A stretch of DNA of 16,776 nucleotides from Candidatus Saccharibacteria bacterium UBA4727 (GTDB lineage: Bacteria > Patescibacteriota > Saccharimonadia > Saccharimonadales > Saccharimonadaceae): positions 47,335-64,110 of the forward strand of contig DHJF01000040.1 in NCBI GenBank assembly GCA_002404195.1. Direction: 5' to 3'. The notes under the pieces were generated by a model. The model had not been told where the DNA came from. It saw only the letters and a list, made by a program, of their open reading frames with translations, and searched no databases. A program made the translations under genes and the position numbers. Shown here one piece after another: positions 1 through 6,466 of the stretch; position 1 is the first letter of the stretch; each line of letters opens with the position of its first letter.

Positions 1-242
1 ATTTTGGCAAACTCCGCCTCGCTATAGCCGTCGGTCACAGTCTGCTGCGGTGTGATACCGGTTACCATCAACGCTTCGGGTGCGGGCAAGGTGTCGTCAT
101 TGAGCCGTACAAGCACGTTATAGGGCTCGCCAATCGGTTGCAAGTCCATGTCAGTCCGAATACCAGCAAACTGCATAATCCGATCCTCACGCGCGCTCAG
201 CCCGCTGGTCTCAAGATCGTAGAAAAAGAATGTTTTAGCCAT
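1..242 (-). CDS. sbcB: Exodeoxyribonuclease I, N-terminal part (runs off left edge)
   Basis: This is the first 80 codons of a minus-strand gene whose remainder lies beyond position 1. The translation begins MAKTFFFYDLETSGL; Asp9 and Glu11 form the DxE motif I of DEDD-family 3'-5' exonucleases. It continues with RIMQFAGIRTD, PIGEPYNVLV, LPAPEALMVTGITPQQ and EAEFAK, which follow the N-terminus of E. coli exonuclease I closely (there: AQFAAIRTD, VIGEP, LPQPGAVLITGITPQ). The family degrades single-stranded DNA 3' to 5' in recombination and mismatch repair. The ATG at 242-240 has no Shine-Dalgarno but lies 7 nt after an extended -10 box. It follows the obgE terminator, so it is probably its own transcription unit. 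The family call is strong; completeness and the remaining catalytic residues cannot be judged here. Confidence 0.9.
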   Translation of the reverse strand, partial: MAKTFFFYDLETSGLSAREDRIMQFAGIRTDMDLQPIGEPYNVLVRLNDDTLPAPEALMVTGITPQQTVTDGYSEAEFAK

Positions 243-249
243 TGCCTTT

Positions 250-258
250 ATTGTACCA
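250..258 (-). promoter_or_regulatory. Extended -10 promoter of sbcB
   Basis: On the minus strand TGG (258-256) directly precedes TACAAT (255-250), an extended -10 element with 5 of 6 matches to TATAAT. The sbcB ATG begins only 7 nt further on, so transcription would start at or within a few bases of the start codon. No convincing -35 box is visible. Predicted from sequence only. Confidence 0.55.
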
Positions 259-285
259 TTTTTAGAAAAGAGAATAATCATGGGT

Positions 286-313
286 AATAAAAAGCGCGCC
301 GACTGGGCGCGCT
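286..313 (-). terminator. Intrinsic terminator of obgE
   Basis: On the minus strand an 8-bp GC-rich stem (AGCGCGCC at 313-306 in complement, pairing with GGCGCGCT at 300-293) closes a 5-nt loop at 305-301 and is followed by TTTTTATTA. This is a textbook Rho-independent terminator. It begins 18 bp after the obgE stop codon and lies upstream of the sbcB promoter, so it separates the two transcription units. Confidence 0.88.
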
Positions 314-331
314 ACGAGAAATTGGTCTATT

Positions 332-1630
332 TTATTGCTCCAACAGGTTGAAGGCACTGCCACCAATAAGAATCTTGCTGGTGCCGTCAGCACCCTGGCG
401 GCGTAGTTCGTGGCTGACGCCAAGCTTGCGCATAATGTGACGCAGACGATCAACCGACTCGTAGTTGTCGTAGTTGGTACGGCGGGCAAACTTTTCGATT
501 TTGTCACCACGGACAATAAAGACACCCTCTTCTTCACCCTTTTCGACGGTCCAAGATTCTGCCAATTGACCTTCGGTCAGGCCGATGACCGGCAATTCGC
601 CGTCGTCCTCTAGAGCCTCTTCGCTTGCCGCAAGTTCAGCGGCACGCGCCGCCTGCACTTTGTCGCGGAGCGCACGCAGAACGTCGGTCAGGCCTTGGTG
701 GGCTTGCGAAGAAATCGCAAAGACCCGTGCATCGCTATTAGCCACCGCTTTAACAGCGTCGACTTGCATCTGAATAATATCTTCGTCAAGACCTTCAGTT
801 TTTGTCAGAGCAATCACCTCTGGGCGTTTGATAAGTTCTGGACTGTACGAAGCGAGTTCGCCGCGGATAGTTTGATAGGCCTTGGCAATGTCGTTGTCAT
901 AGGCGTCAATCAGGTGCAGCAGTACCGCAGTTCGTTCGACGTGACGCAAAAAGGCGTCACCCAGGCCTTTGCCTTCACTGGCACCCTCGATAAGACCGGG
1001 AATATCGGCAATCAATAGGCTGCTTTCGTCGATATCCGCGACACCAAGATTCGGTGTGAGCGTCGTAAAGGCGTAATCGGCAATTTCTGGACGGGCGTTA
1101 CTGACCACGCTTAAGAAGGTAGATTTACCGGCGTTCGGAAAACCGACCAGACCAACATCAGCCAGTAGTTTCAGCTCGAGTTCGGCGTCAAAGGTGCCGC
1201 CTTCCTCGCCGAGCTCGGCCATGCGCGGCGTTTGGCGAACCGATGATTTAAAGTGAGCGTTGCCGAAGCCACCATCGCCACCATGAGCGATAATCACTTG
1301 TTGGCCGTTCTCTGTTAAGTCGGCAATCATTTCGCCGTTACGTTTCACGAGTGTACCCATTGGGACTTTAACGATGAGATCGTCGCCCGATCGGCCGTGC
1401 ATTTTTTGCTTTGAGCCATTCTGGCCAGGCTTCGCTTTTAACTCTGGTTTAAAACGAAAATCAATCAGCGTGTTGACATTCTCAGAAGCTTCGAAGATAA
1501 CGTCACCGCCTTTACCGCCGTCACCGCCGTCTGGCCCGCCTTTGTCGACGTAAATTTCGCGACGAAAACTAACGCAGCCGTTGCCGCCTTTGCCCGCTTG
1601 AATAAATACTTTCGCTGTGTCAACAAACAT
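332..1630 (-). CDS. obgE: Obg family GTPase
   Basis: Obg is an essential GTPase that binds the large ribosomal subunit and links its maturation to growth and stress. At 432 aa it has the full family architecture. The glycine-rich Obg fold spans about residues 1-157 (KGGPDGGDGGKGGDV, HGGDGGFGNAHF). The G domain has G1 GFPNAGKST (163-171), the switch-I TT pair near 189-190 and G3 DIPGLIEGA (209-217). A C-terminal OCT domain covers about 355-430. G5 is ISSQAHQG (306-313). The G4 position reads TKTE (about 276-279) instead of NKxD, so the guanine-specificity motif is altered. The ATG at 1630 lies 10 nt after an extended -10 box, with no Shine-Dalgarno. It is monocistronic, bounded by the stem-loop at 1650-1679 and the terminator at 286-313. 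Confidence 0.96.
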   Translation of the reverse strand: MFVDTAKVFIQAGKGGNGCVSFRREIYVDKGGPDGGDGGKGGDVIFEASENVNTLIDFRFKPELKAKPGQNGSKQKMHGRSGDDLIVKVPMGTLVKRNGEMIADLTENGQQVIIAHGGDGGFGNAHFKSSVRQTPRMAELGEEGGTFDAELELKLLADVGLVGFPNAGKSTFLSVVSNARPEIADYAFTTLTPNLGVADIDESSLLIADIPGLIEGASEGKGLGDAFLRHVERTAVLLHLIDAYDNDIAKAYQTIRGELASYSPELIKRPEVIALTKTEGLDEDIIQMQVDAVKAVANSDARVFAISSQAHQGLTDVLRALRDKVQAARAAELAASEEALEDDGELPVIGLTEGQLAESWTVEKGEEEGVFIVRGDKIEKFARRTNYDNYESVDRLRHIMRKLGVSHELRRQGADGTSKILIGGSAFNLLEQ

Positions 1631-1640
1631 AATTACTCTT

Positions 1641-1649
1641 AGTATAGCA
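1641..1649 (-). promoter_or_regulatory. Extended -10 promoter of obgE
   Basis: Minus strand TGC (1649-1647) followed by TATACT (1646-1641) is a strong extended -10 box. The obgE ATG (1630-1628) begins exactly 10 nt after it, so the transcript should have a leader of only a few bases. No -35 box is seen; the expected -35 zone is occupied by the 12-bp stem-loop at 1650-1679, which touches the TG element. Confidence 0.65.
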
Positions 1650-1679
1650 AATTCGCCTCTGTTTTGACAGAGGCGAATT
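1650..1679 (-). terminator. Perfect 12-bp stem-loop, probable terminator after the LysM-CHAP gene
   Basis: Positions 1650-1661 (AATTCGCCTCTG) are an exact inverted repeat of 1668-1679, with a 6-nt loop. It lies 30 bp past the stop codon of the LysM-CHAP gene and just before the obgE promoter. Read on the minus strand the stem runs directly into TGCTATACT with no U-tract beyond the stem, so termination would be weaker than at obgE. In the other direction it is followed by an AT-rich run. It could act as terminator, mRNA 3' stabiliser or operator. The stem itself is certain; the role is inferred. Confidence 0.6.
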
Positions 1680-1709
1680 ATATTTCGTAATTATTGAATT
1701 GATCTAACT

Positions 1710-2879
1710 CTAGTGGATGTAGTTAAAGTTACCGATAGCGTTAGCGGGAATTGTACGCATATCGACAGCAAAGGCGCCACCGGCAGCATAGTTATTCATC
1801 TCACTAATGGTGATAGAGCCGTCACCGTTGACTGATTCAACCACACCAACGTGACCATAGCCACCACCGTTTTGGATCACCGCACCACGTGATGGTGTCG
1901 AGTTGACGACAAAACCAGCATGACCAAGCGTATAGGCCCATTCGGCAGCGTTACCAAGGATGCCACCAGGCAACGCCAGGCCCATTGCAGCGCGGCGTTC
2001 AATCGCCCACCAGGTACATTGACCGTTAGCACCACTGTTGCGGAACGAATAGATGTTGCTCGATATCAAACTGTAGGGATTGATAACCTGGAGGTCGCCG
2101 CCGCCAAACCCACCGGCAAAACGAGTTGTACCGTAGGCAAAACCACGTGCCGCAAATGGCGCCACATAGCCTGGACGTTCAGTGGTTGGAACGATACCGC
2201 TTGGCAGGACAATGCGATTACCAGGTACCAGGCCACTGAGCTCAAGGTCGTTAAAGACGGTGATATTTTGGACAGTTGTACCAAACTTGGCAGCAATACT
2301 ATCGAGCGTATCATTGGCCTTAACCGTGTAAAGAACACCGTCGACTGGCAAAATAGTCAGCGTATTACCGACAGTCACGGCATCGGTCGCCAGGCCATTC
2401 GCCCACTTGACAGTGTCGGTCGCAATATTAAACTGTGCAGCGATGCTCGTGGCGGTGTCGCCGTCTTTGACGACATACTCTTTAAGCGCACGGTTATTGG
2501 CGAGCGGCTGAATAATTTGAGGTTTTGTAATAGTGCTGCTGTCGTTCTGCTGCGCAAGCTGGCTCTGAACAGATAATGAGACCGCCTGGTTAGCCAGGTT
2601 GACTGCCACAGGCAAATCAGCGCGCTGGGCAATGCCAGCGGCAATATTAGTCGCCACAATCTGGTCAACGGATGGTTGACCAATGGTGGTTGAGGTAGAA
2701 GATGAAACAGGCGCTGAGGCGTTGACAGTACTATCTACTTGCTTTGGTGGCTGATAGCCGATAGCGACCACGGCAATCACTAACAGGAATATGCCAGAAT
2801 AAATTGCAGTTGAAGTTGATTTAATACCGAGCTTCGCACGCCGAGAACGGGTGCGAGTTTTCAATACTTGCTGCTTCAA
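1710..2879 (-). CDS. Secreted/membrane-anchored LysM-CHAP peptidoglycan hydrolase
   Basis: A cell-wall hydrolase of 389 aa from the TTG at 2879. A basic N-terminus (KTRTRSRRAK) precedes a single hydrophobic segment at about residues 23-42, a signal anchor or signal peptide. A Ser/Thr-rich linker follows, then LysM 1 (about 135-178, YVVKDGDTATSIAAQF) and LysM 2 (about 183-226, YTVKANDTLDSIAAKF), which bind glycan. A CHAP domain fills about 278-389 with the catalytic Cys in GQCTWWA (Cys288), His in YGHVGVVE (His343) and EMNN near 360-363. CHAP enzymes are peptidoglycan amidases or endopeptidases. No ATG start exists. The reading frame stays open upstream with coding-like codons to an ATT at 2927, which has AGGAG 7 nt before it, so translation may begin there. 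The gene has its own promoter and a long leader. Function is confident, start is not. Confidence 0.9.
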   Translation of the reverse strand: MKQQVLKTRTRSRRAKLGIKSTSTAIYSGIFLLVIAVVAIGYQPPKQVDSTVNASAPVSSSTSTTIGQPSVDQIVATNIAAGIAQRADLPVAVNLANQAVSLSVQSQLAQQNDSSTITKPQIIQPLANNRALKEYVVKDGDTATSIAAQFNIATDTVKWANGLATDAVTVGNTLTILPVDGVLYTVKANDTLDSIAAKFGTTVQNITVFNDLELSGLVPGNRIVLPSGIVPTTERPGYVAPFAARGFAYGTTRFAGGFGGGDLQVINPYSLISSNIYSFRNSGANGQCTWWAIERRAAMGLALPGGILGNAAEWAYTLGHAGFVVNSTPSRGAVIQNGGGYGHVGVVESVNGDGSITISEMNNYAAGGAFAVDMRTIPANAIGNFNYIH

Positions 2880-2927
2880 AGCAACGTTCGTATGAGCAAG
2901 GCCCGTGAGGGCTTCTGATTCACGAAT

Positions 2928-3161
2928 TATCGTTCTCCTGCCTCTCGTATTACTACAAGGGCGTCTACCTTACTTTGTCTTTCTTCTCGCAAATAGAACA
3001 GGATATATAGTCGACCAATTGGTTAATTTATATAAAAAACTTAAAAGTTATTTCGATATCCGTAACGACATTTGTTGGCAGGCTCATTCATGATTCGTAA
3101 CTGCCCACTCGCATATGCAGTCGCAAATTCCGCATTTAGTAGACGAAGTCATAAATGTGCT
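2928..3161 (-). promoter_or_regulatory. Long structured 5' leader of the LysM-CHAP gene
   Basis: The 350-bp gap between mltG and the LysM-CHAP gene is AT-rich and holds no recognisable RNA gene. From the predicted start site near 3161 the mRNA would carry about 230 nt before the ATT at 2927 (about 280 before the TTG at 2879). A hairpin at 2962-2940 has stem CTTGTA/TACGAG (one G-U pair), a GTAA (GNRA-type) tetraloop and a lower GCC/GGC helix after a bulged A; it ends exactly where the AGGAG at 2939-2935 begins. Further upstream CATTTA/TAAATG and GGCAG/CTGCC can pair. A 22-codon cysteine-rich reading frame lies at 3152-3084, and a 10-bp palindrome at 3014-3023. I could not match it to a known riboswitch; the c-di-AMP ydaO class, common before such hydrolases, was considered but its core was not visible. 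Confidence 0.45.
2935..2939 (-). promoter_or_regulatory. Shine-Dalgarno that argues for a non-ATG start upstream of 2879
   Basis: Minus-strand AGGAG is the only good Shine-Dalgarno near the LysM-CHAP gene. It sits 7 nt before ATT (2927-2925) and 4 nt before ATA (2930-2928), both in frame with the gene, and 11 nt before a GTG in a different frame. The TTG at 2879 is 55 nt away and has none of its own. Confidence 0.5.
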
Positions 3162-3167
3162 ATACCC

Positions 3168-3196
3168 AGTTTAACAACTATTGCTTTTTATGTCAA
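3168..3196 (-). promoter_or_regulatory. Sigma-70-type promoter of the LysM-CHAP gene
   Basis: Minus strand TTGACA (3196-3191, perfect -35), a 17-bp spacer and TAAACT (3173-3168) preceded by TGT, an extended -10. This is the most complete promoter in the window. Transcription would start near 3161, giving the long leader described separately. It lies just downstream of the mltG stop codon, and no good terminator intervenes, so read-through from mltG may add to expression. Confidence 0.7.
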
Positions 3197-3229
3197 TTTG
3201 TTTTTTAAAATACATAATCTACCAGCCCC

Positions 3230-4423
3230 TTAAGGGATTGCGCAGAGTTGCTGACAGTGTACTTTATTTGCTTCATGCTCGGCGTCAGTGGTAGCAAAGT
3301 ACGTCTTGCCGTCGTCGCCGCTCAAAAAGAATAAATACTCACCGGCCGCAGGATGTGCAACAGCTTTCAGGGCAGCCAAGCTCGGCGCACTGATGGGACC
3401 TGGCGGCAGCCCTGCATGAATGCGGGTGTTGTACGGCGTATCCACCGATACGGAATGGCTCGTACCCGCCTTGTCGGCCCCGTAATAGGCCGTGACGTCC
3501 GACCCGAGCGGCATACCAACGCTCAGGCGCTTCAAGAATACCTGCGCCACCTGTGGCATGTCAGTTGGGCGTGAGCCCATTTCAGCTTGGACGATGGACG
3601 CCAAGGTAATACCTTGGTACAAATCCAGCCCCTGCGCTTTAAACCCAGCCACGATATCGTTATCGACAATTGCCGTGTTGAGCGTTGAGAATGCCAGAGT
3701 CAATAGCTGCTCGGCCGTTGTTGAGTCGTCAATCACATAAGTATCACCGTAGACATAGCCTTCTAAATCCGTCCCGACTGGCTTACCAGCAAATAATGGC
3801 GAACTATACGTCTTCGCAAGCGCCGCATCTACCTCCGCCTGGCTAAAGCCAGCTCGTAACAACCTGGTTTCAACATCGGTCTTTTTGTTATTTGGTGTAT
3901 TTGGTGTATTTGGCGCAGCTTTTACAGTGCCTCCCGTAAAGAACGTCACTTTAAACTGATCAGCCTTACCCGATACTAAATGGTCGACAATCAACGCCAG
4001 CGACTGTGACGGCGAGAAACTATAACTACCCGCTTTTAACTGGTTGCGTGTCTTTGTCAGCCGTGTATAAATATCAAATGCGCGCGTACTCTGAATAAGT
4101 TTCTCCTCAAGGAGTGTGTCGGCAATCTGCGCCGGACTACTGCCGCTGGCGATTGTCACGCGTACGCGCGTCGTGCTTCCGGGGTCGACGGGACGCAGCT
4201 GGTATTGATACAGCCCTGCAATCACCGCAGCACACGACAGAAGCAGCAAAACAGCGCCTCCTATCATCCACCATACTCTCTTGATTCGTTTCGGCTTACT
4301 CGGCAATACGACGTCGTCTACCGAAGATAGGTCGGGAAAGGTAGGCGTCGAAACATCTGGCGCCGGCTGCGTGACGACAGGCGGCACTGCCGCCGGACGC
4401 CGTTTTGGTGGCCGAATGTCCAT
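3230..4423 (-). CDS. mltG: Endolytic murein transglycosylase MltG (YceG-like)
   Basis: MltG cleaves nascent glycan strands at the membrane and is thought to set strand length. The 397-aa protein has a proline-rich cytoplasmic N-terminus, one membrane segment at about residues 50-72, then the YceG fold. Recognisable family blocks are TDLEGYVYGDTYVI (about 218-231), LASIVQAEMGS (274-284, active-site block with Glu281; the preceding acidic residue of the usual VExE is Gln279), QVAQVFLKRLSVGMPLGSD (291-309) and AGLPPGPISAPSLAALKAVAHP (337-358). A short PNTPNTPNN linker at about 171-179 is encoded by a 9-bp tandem repeat. The ATG follows the ruvX stop directly (TAGATG) with AGGAG 8 nt upstream. 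It is the last gene of the ftsA-like operon. Confidence 0.95.
   Translation of the reverse strand: MDIRPPKRRPAAVPPVVTQPAPDVSTPTFPDLSSVDDVVLPSKPKRIKRVWWMIGGAVLLLLSCAAVIAGLYQYQLRPVDPGSTTRVRVTIASGSSPAQIADTLLEEKLIQSTRAFDIYTRLTKTRNQLKAGSYSFSPSQSLALIVDHLVSGKADQFKVTFFTGGTVKAAPNTPNTPNNKKTDVETRLLRAGFSQAEVDAALAKTYSSPLFAGKPVGTDLEGYVYGDTYVIDDSTTAEQLLTLAFSTLNTAIVDNDIVAGFKAQGLDLYQGITLASIVQAEMGSRPTDMPQVAQVFLKRLSVGMPLGSDVTAYYGADKAGTSHSVSVDTPYNTRIHAGLPPGPISAPSLAALKAVAHPAAGEYLFFLSGDDGKTYFATTDAEHEANKVHCQQLCAIP
3889..3915 (-). repeat. 9-bp tandem repeat inside mltG
   Basis: On the plus strand TATTTGGTG occurs at 3889-3897 and 3898-3906, followed by TATTTGGCG at 3907-3915. On the coding strand the unit encodes a Pro-Asn-Thr tripeptide in the linker before the YceG catalytic region. 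Being a multiple of three, copy-number change would lengthen or shorten the linker without a frameshift. Confidence 0.8.
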
Positions 4424-4825
4424 CTACAACACTCCTAAATAATCTTCGAGAATCAGCGCCGCGGCGAGTGCGTCAATATCACCTTTTTGATATGGCTTAC
4501 CAGTCGCCTGTAGGCGCTGTTCGGCTAACACACTCGTCAGTGACTCGTCCTGAAAGACGAGTTTTGGCGCAATGTCGTGCAGCTGCGCCGCAAAGGTCTC
4601 AACATAGCTTGTCTGGGCGGTCGCCTCACCAGATTGGTTGCGAGGATACCCCACGACGACAACATCGGCGTGCTGCTCAAGCACCAGCTGGGAAATCCGA
4701 GCTATTTCATTACCATCAGTTTCAATTGTCTCGAACGGTATAGCGATATGTACACCACTACTGGCAATGGCAACACCAATGCGCTTTTCACCCACATCGA
4801 GTGCGAGAAACGTCCTACTTGCCAT
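4424..4825 (-). CDS. ruvX: RuvX/YqgF family nuclease (Holliday junction resolvase-like; pre-16S rRNA nuclease)
   Basis: A 133-aa protein of normal length for the YqgF family, which has an RNase H-like fold. In E. coli it completes the 5' end of 16S rRNA; a Holliday junction role has also been proposed. Diagnostic blocks are FLALDVGEKRIGVAIA (residues 6-21, with the first catalytic Asp), VVVGYPRNQSGEATAQ (about 56-71), FQDESLTSVLAEQRL (about 91-105, second acidic residue) and GDIDALAAALILEDYL (about 115-130). The start ATG lies inside the end of the preceding gene (11-nt overlap) without a clear Shine-Dalgarno, so it is probably translated by coupling. It is followed with no gap by mltG. A housekeeping RNA/DNA gene within an envelope operon is a common bacterial arrangement (ruvX-mltG). 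Confidence 0.94.
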   Translation of the reverse strand: MASRTFLALDVGEKRIGVAIASSGVHIAIPFETIETDGNEIARISQLVLEQHADVVVVGYPRNQSGEATAQTSYVETFAAQLHDIAPKLVFQDESLTSVLAEQRLQATGKPYQKGDIDALAAALILEDYLGVL

Positions 4826-6464
4826 TCAGACTGAACTCGACCGTAATGCGCTTGATATCGTCTGGCGCTTTGTTGACCCAGAACGGCCAAAACTTCACGT
4901 CAACGTTATCGACACCTTGGATTGCTTCGATTGTTGATTGGATATCACCGAATCTCTTGCCTTTGGTAGCGTTCTTAATCGCCGTATCGTCAATCGTTGG
5001 GCCGATTTTCGCCGTCGCCACCATTGTTGCGCCGTAGCCGCTGGTCGCAGCGGTGACGTTCGTGAAGGTAACGTCTTTCGCGCCGTTATCATAGACGCGT
5101 TGGGTCTTTGAGTCTTTCAGTTGATTGGCGTAATAGGCGTTCAAGTACTGGTCAATTTCGTTCTTGCTGACGCCCGTGAGCGTGTAATGCACCGAACCAG
5201 CCAAGACTGCTTTACCGTCAGTCGATTCTTGATCGACGGCCGGCGTCGCAGCGACGGCGCTCGTATCGGTTTTGAAGCTTTGGTCGATAGAGACAACCCC
5301 GCCCGTGAACTGTGAAGCAAGCTGTTTCTTAATGCCATTTGTATCTTGTGAGTTTAGTTGATCGGCCGCTTTTTGTATATCCTCTTTCGTCACAACAGTA
5401 ATCGTCTTATCAGTACCACCAGCGGTCGCACCTTGGAATGAAGCACTGACTTTATTTGGAGCGCCGCTCACCGCACCGCTTGCACCGTTATATTTCGCAC
5501 CACTTCCAGCCGCCGTCACTGACACAGTCGCACCTTGGAAGTTAGACTGGCTGATCGCAAGACTCGAATCAGTCGTATAGATCAGCCCGCCCGATGACGT
5601 CAAGGCTGTACCCGCCGGAATAGTAACGCCTTTAATGGCAGTTGCTGCATCGCTCGTTGAAAATACAACCGTACCTGTTGCAGTCGCGCCGACGTCCTTT
5701 GTTCCCGTCGCCGTAAACGCAATCGACACGTCTTTTTTCACCTGCTGGGTGGTTGCGTGAAGCGTTTTGTTCGCCAGATCAGTCTGACTAGCCGTGTCGA
5801 GGGCAACAACGGCGTTCATTGAAGAATCAGTTGTGCGGGCAGCAATAACGACCGTTGCTTTTGGTGCAAAGGCAATTGCCCATATCAAAAAGCCAACCAA
5901 ACATACAACACCACAGCCAATTAGGAGCAGCTTTTTGCGAAATCGATTGAAATTCGGTACTTTGACCCCGCTCTTCACACGAGCGCGCGCCATTGCTTGA
6001 CCAGCAACGGGCGGCTTGGCGCGGCCTGCCTCCTCAGCAGCGTTAGCGCCGACGGCAGCATCGATAGCTGGGTTGGTAAAGGCGACCGTGCCCATGCCTG
6101 TCGCATCACCAGTACGCTCCAGTTCGCCGACAGGCAGTTGTGAGCCGTCAATAATATCATCGTCATCATCGATACTAAGTGCCGCAATTTCAGGAATTTC
6201 TGGTTTGCTTTGGAGATTGCGCGCCACGGGAATTTGCGCCGCAGCCGCAAGGGCAGATAAGGCTTGATTATTACTTATCAGCACCAAGTGCTTCTTATCT
6301 TGCTGCGCCGCCCGCTGTAACAAACGCAAATTAACCGCACTCTGCAAGATACCAATTCGTTTTGGCGGTACCAAGGCAACAATTTTCTCGCGGCCAGCTT
6401 TAACCTTACCGATTATCGCGGTAATGTCATCTTCAACATCGATATAAATAACGTCTTTATTCAT
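4815..6464 (-). CDS. Single-pass membrane protein with baseplate-J-like outer region
   Basis: A 549-aa protein of unknown function. Residues 1-95 look like a small soluble alpha/beta domain (VIYIDVEDDITAIIGKVKA, KIVALVPPKRIG, HLVLISNNQALSALA). An acidic, disordered-looking stretch follows (about 96-170), then a basic patch (FRKK) and one strong membrane helix at about 178-200. The remaining 350 residues are Thr/Ser/Ala/Gly-rich beta-type sequence, predicted outside the cell; ATGTVVFST, IPAGTALTSSGGLIYTTDS and VTAAGSGAKYN resemble the Baseplate J-like domain seen in many CPR surface proteins. The start lies 2 nt after the FtsA-like gene's stop, with no Shine-Dalgarno, implying coupled translation. 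Topology would put the N-terminal domain beside the cytoplasmic ATPase. Domain name is moderately sure; role unknown. Confidence 0.8.
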   Translation of the reverse strand: MNKDVIYIDVEDDITAIIGKVKAGREKIVALVPPKRIGILQSAVNLRLLQRAAQQDKKHLVLISNNQALSALAAAAQIPVARNLQSKPEIPEIAALSIDDDDDIIDGSQLPVGELERTGDATGMGTVAFTNPAIDAAVGANAAEEAGRAKPPVAGQAMARARVKSGVKVPNFNRFRKKLLLIGCGVVCLVGFLIWAIAFAPKATVVIAARTTDSSMNAVVALDTASQTDLANKTLHATTQQVKKDVSIAFTATGTKDVGATATGTVVFSTSDAATAIKGVTIPAGTALTSSGGLIYTTDSSLAISQSNFQGATVSVTAAGSGAKYNGASGAVSGAPNKVSASFQGATAGGTDKTITVVTKEDIQKAADQLNSQDTNGIKKQLASQFTGGVVSIDQSFKTDTSAVAATPAVDQESTDGKAVLAGSVHYTLTGVSKNEIDQYLNAYYANQLKDSKTQRVYDNGAKDVTFTNVTAATSGYGATMVATAKIGPTIDDTAIKNATKGKRFGDIQSTIEAIQGVDNVDVKFWPFWVNKAPDDIKRITVEFSLNGK

Positions 6465-6466
6465 GT

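Noticed and set aside
1664..1692. Plus-strand TTGACA with TAATTA 18 bp downstream
   Set aside because: The -35-like match falls in the loop of the 12-bp hairpin, and no plus-strand gene follows; probably coincidence.
1920..2576. Plus-strand open frame of 218 codons
   Set aside because: It lies opposite the LysM-CHAP gene, has no family motifs or start signals, and its length follows from the codon pattern of the real gene.
3014..3023. 10-bp palindrome ACCAATTGGT in the leader region
   Set aside because: Short and AT-rich; could be an operator, but there is no second copy or nearby regulator to support it.
2905..3093. Plus-strand open frame of 62 codons in the gap before the LysM-CHAP gene
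   Set aside because: AT-rich, no Shine-Dalgarno or promoter on that strand, no recognisable protein; better explained as the complement of the leader.
3221..3240. CCCTTAAGGG palindrome at the mltG stop codon as terminator
   Set aside because: No room for a loop and no proper U-tract; it also overlaps the coding end.
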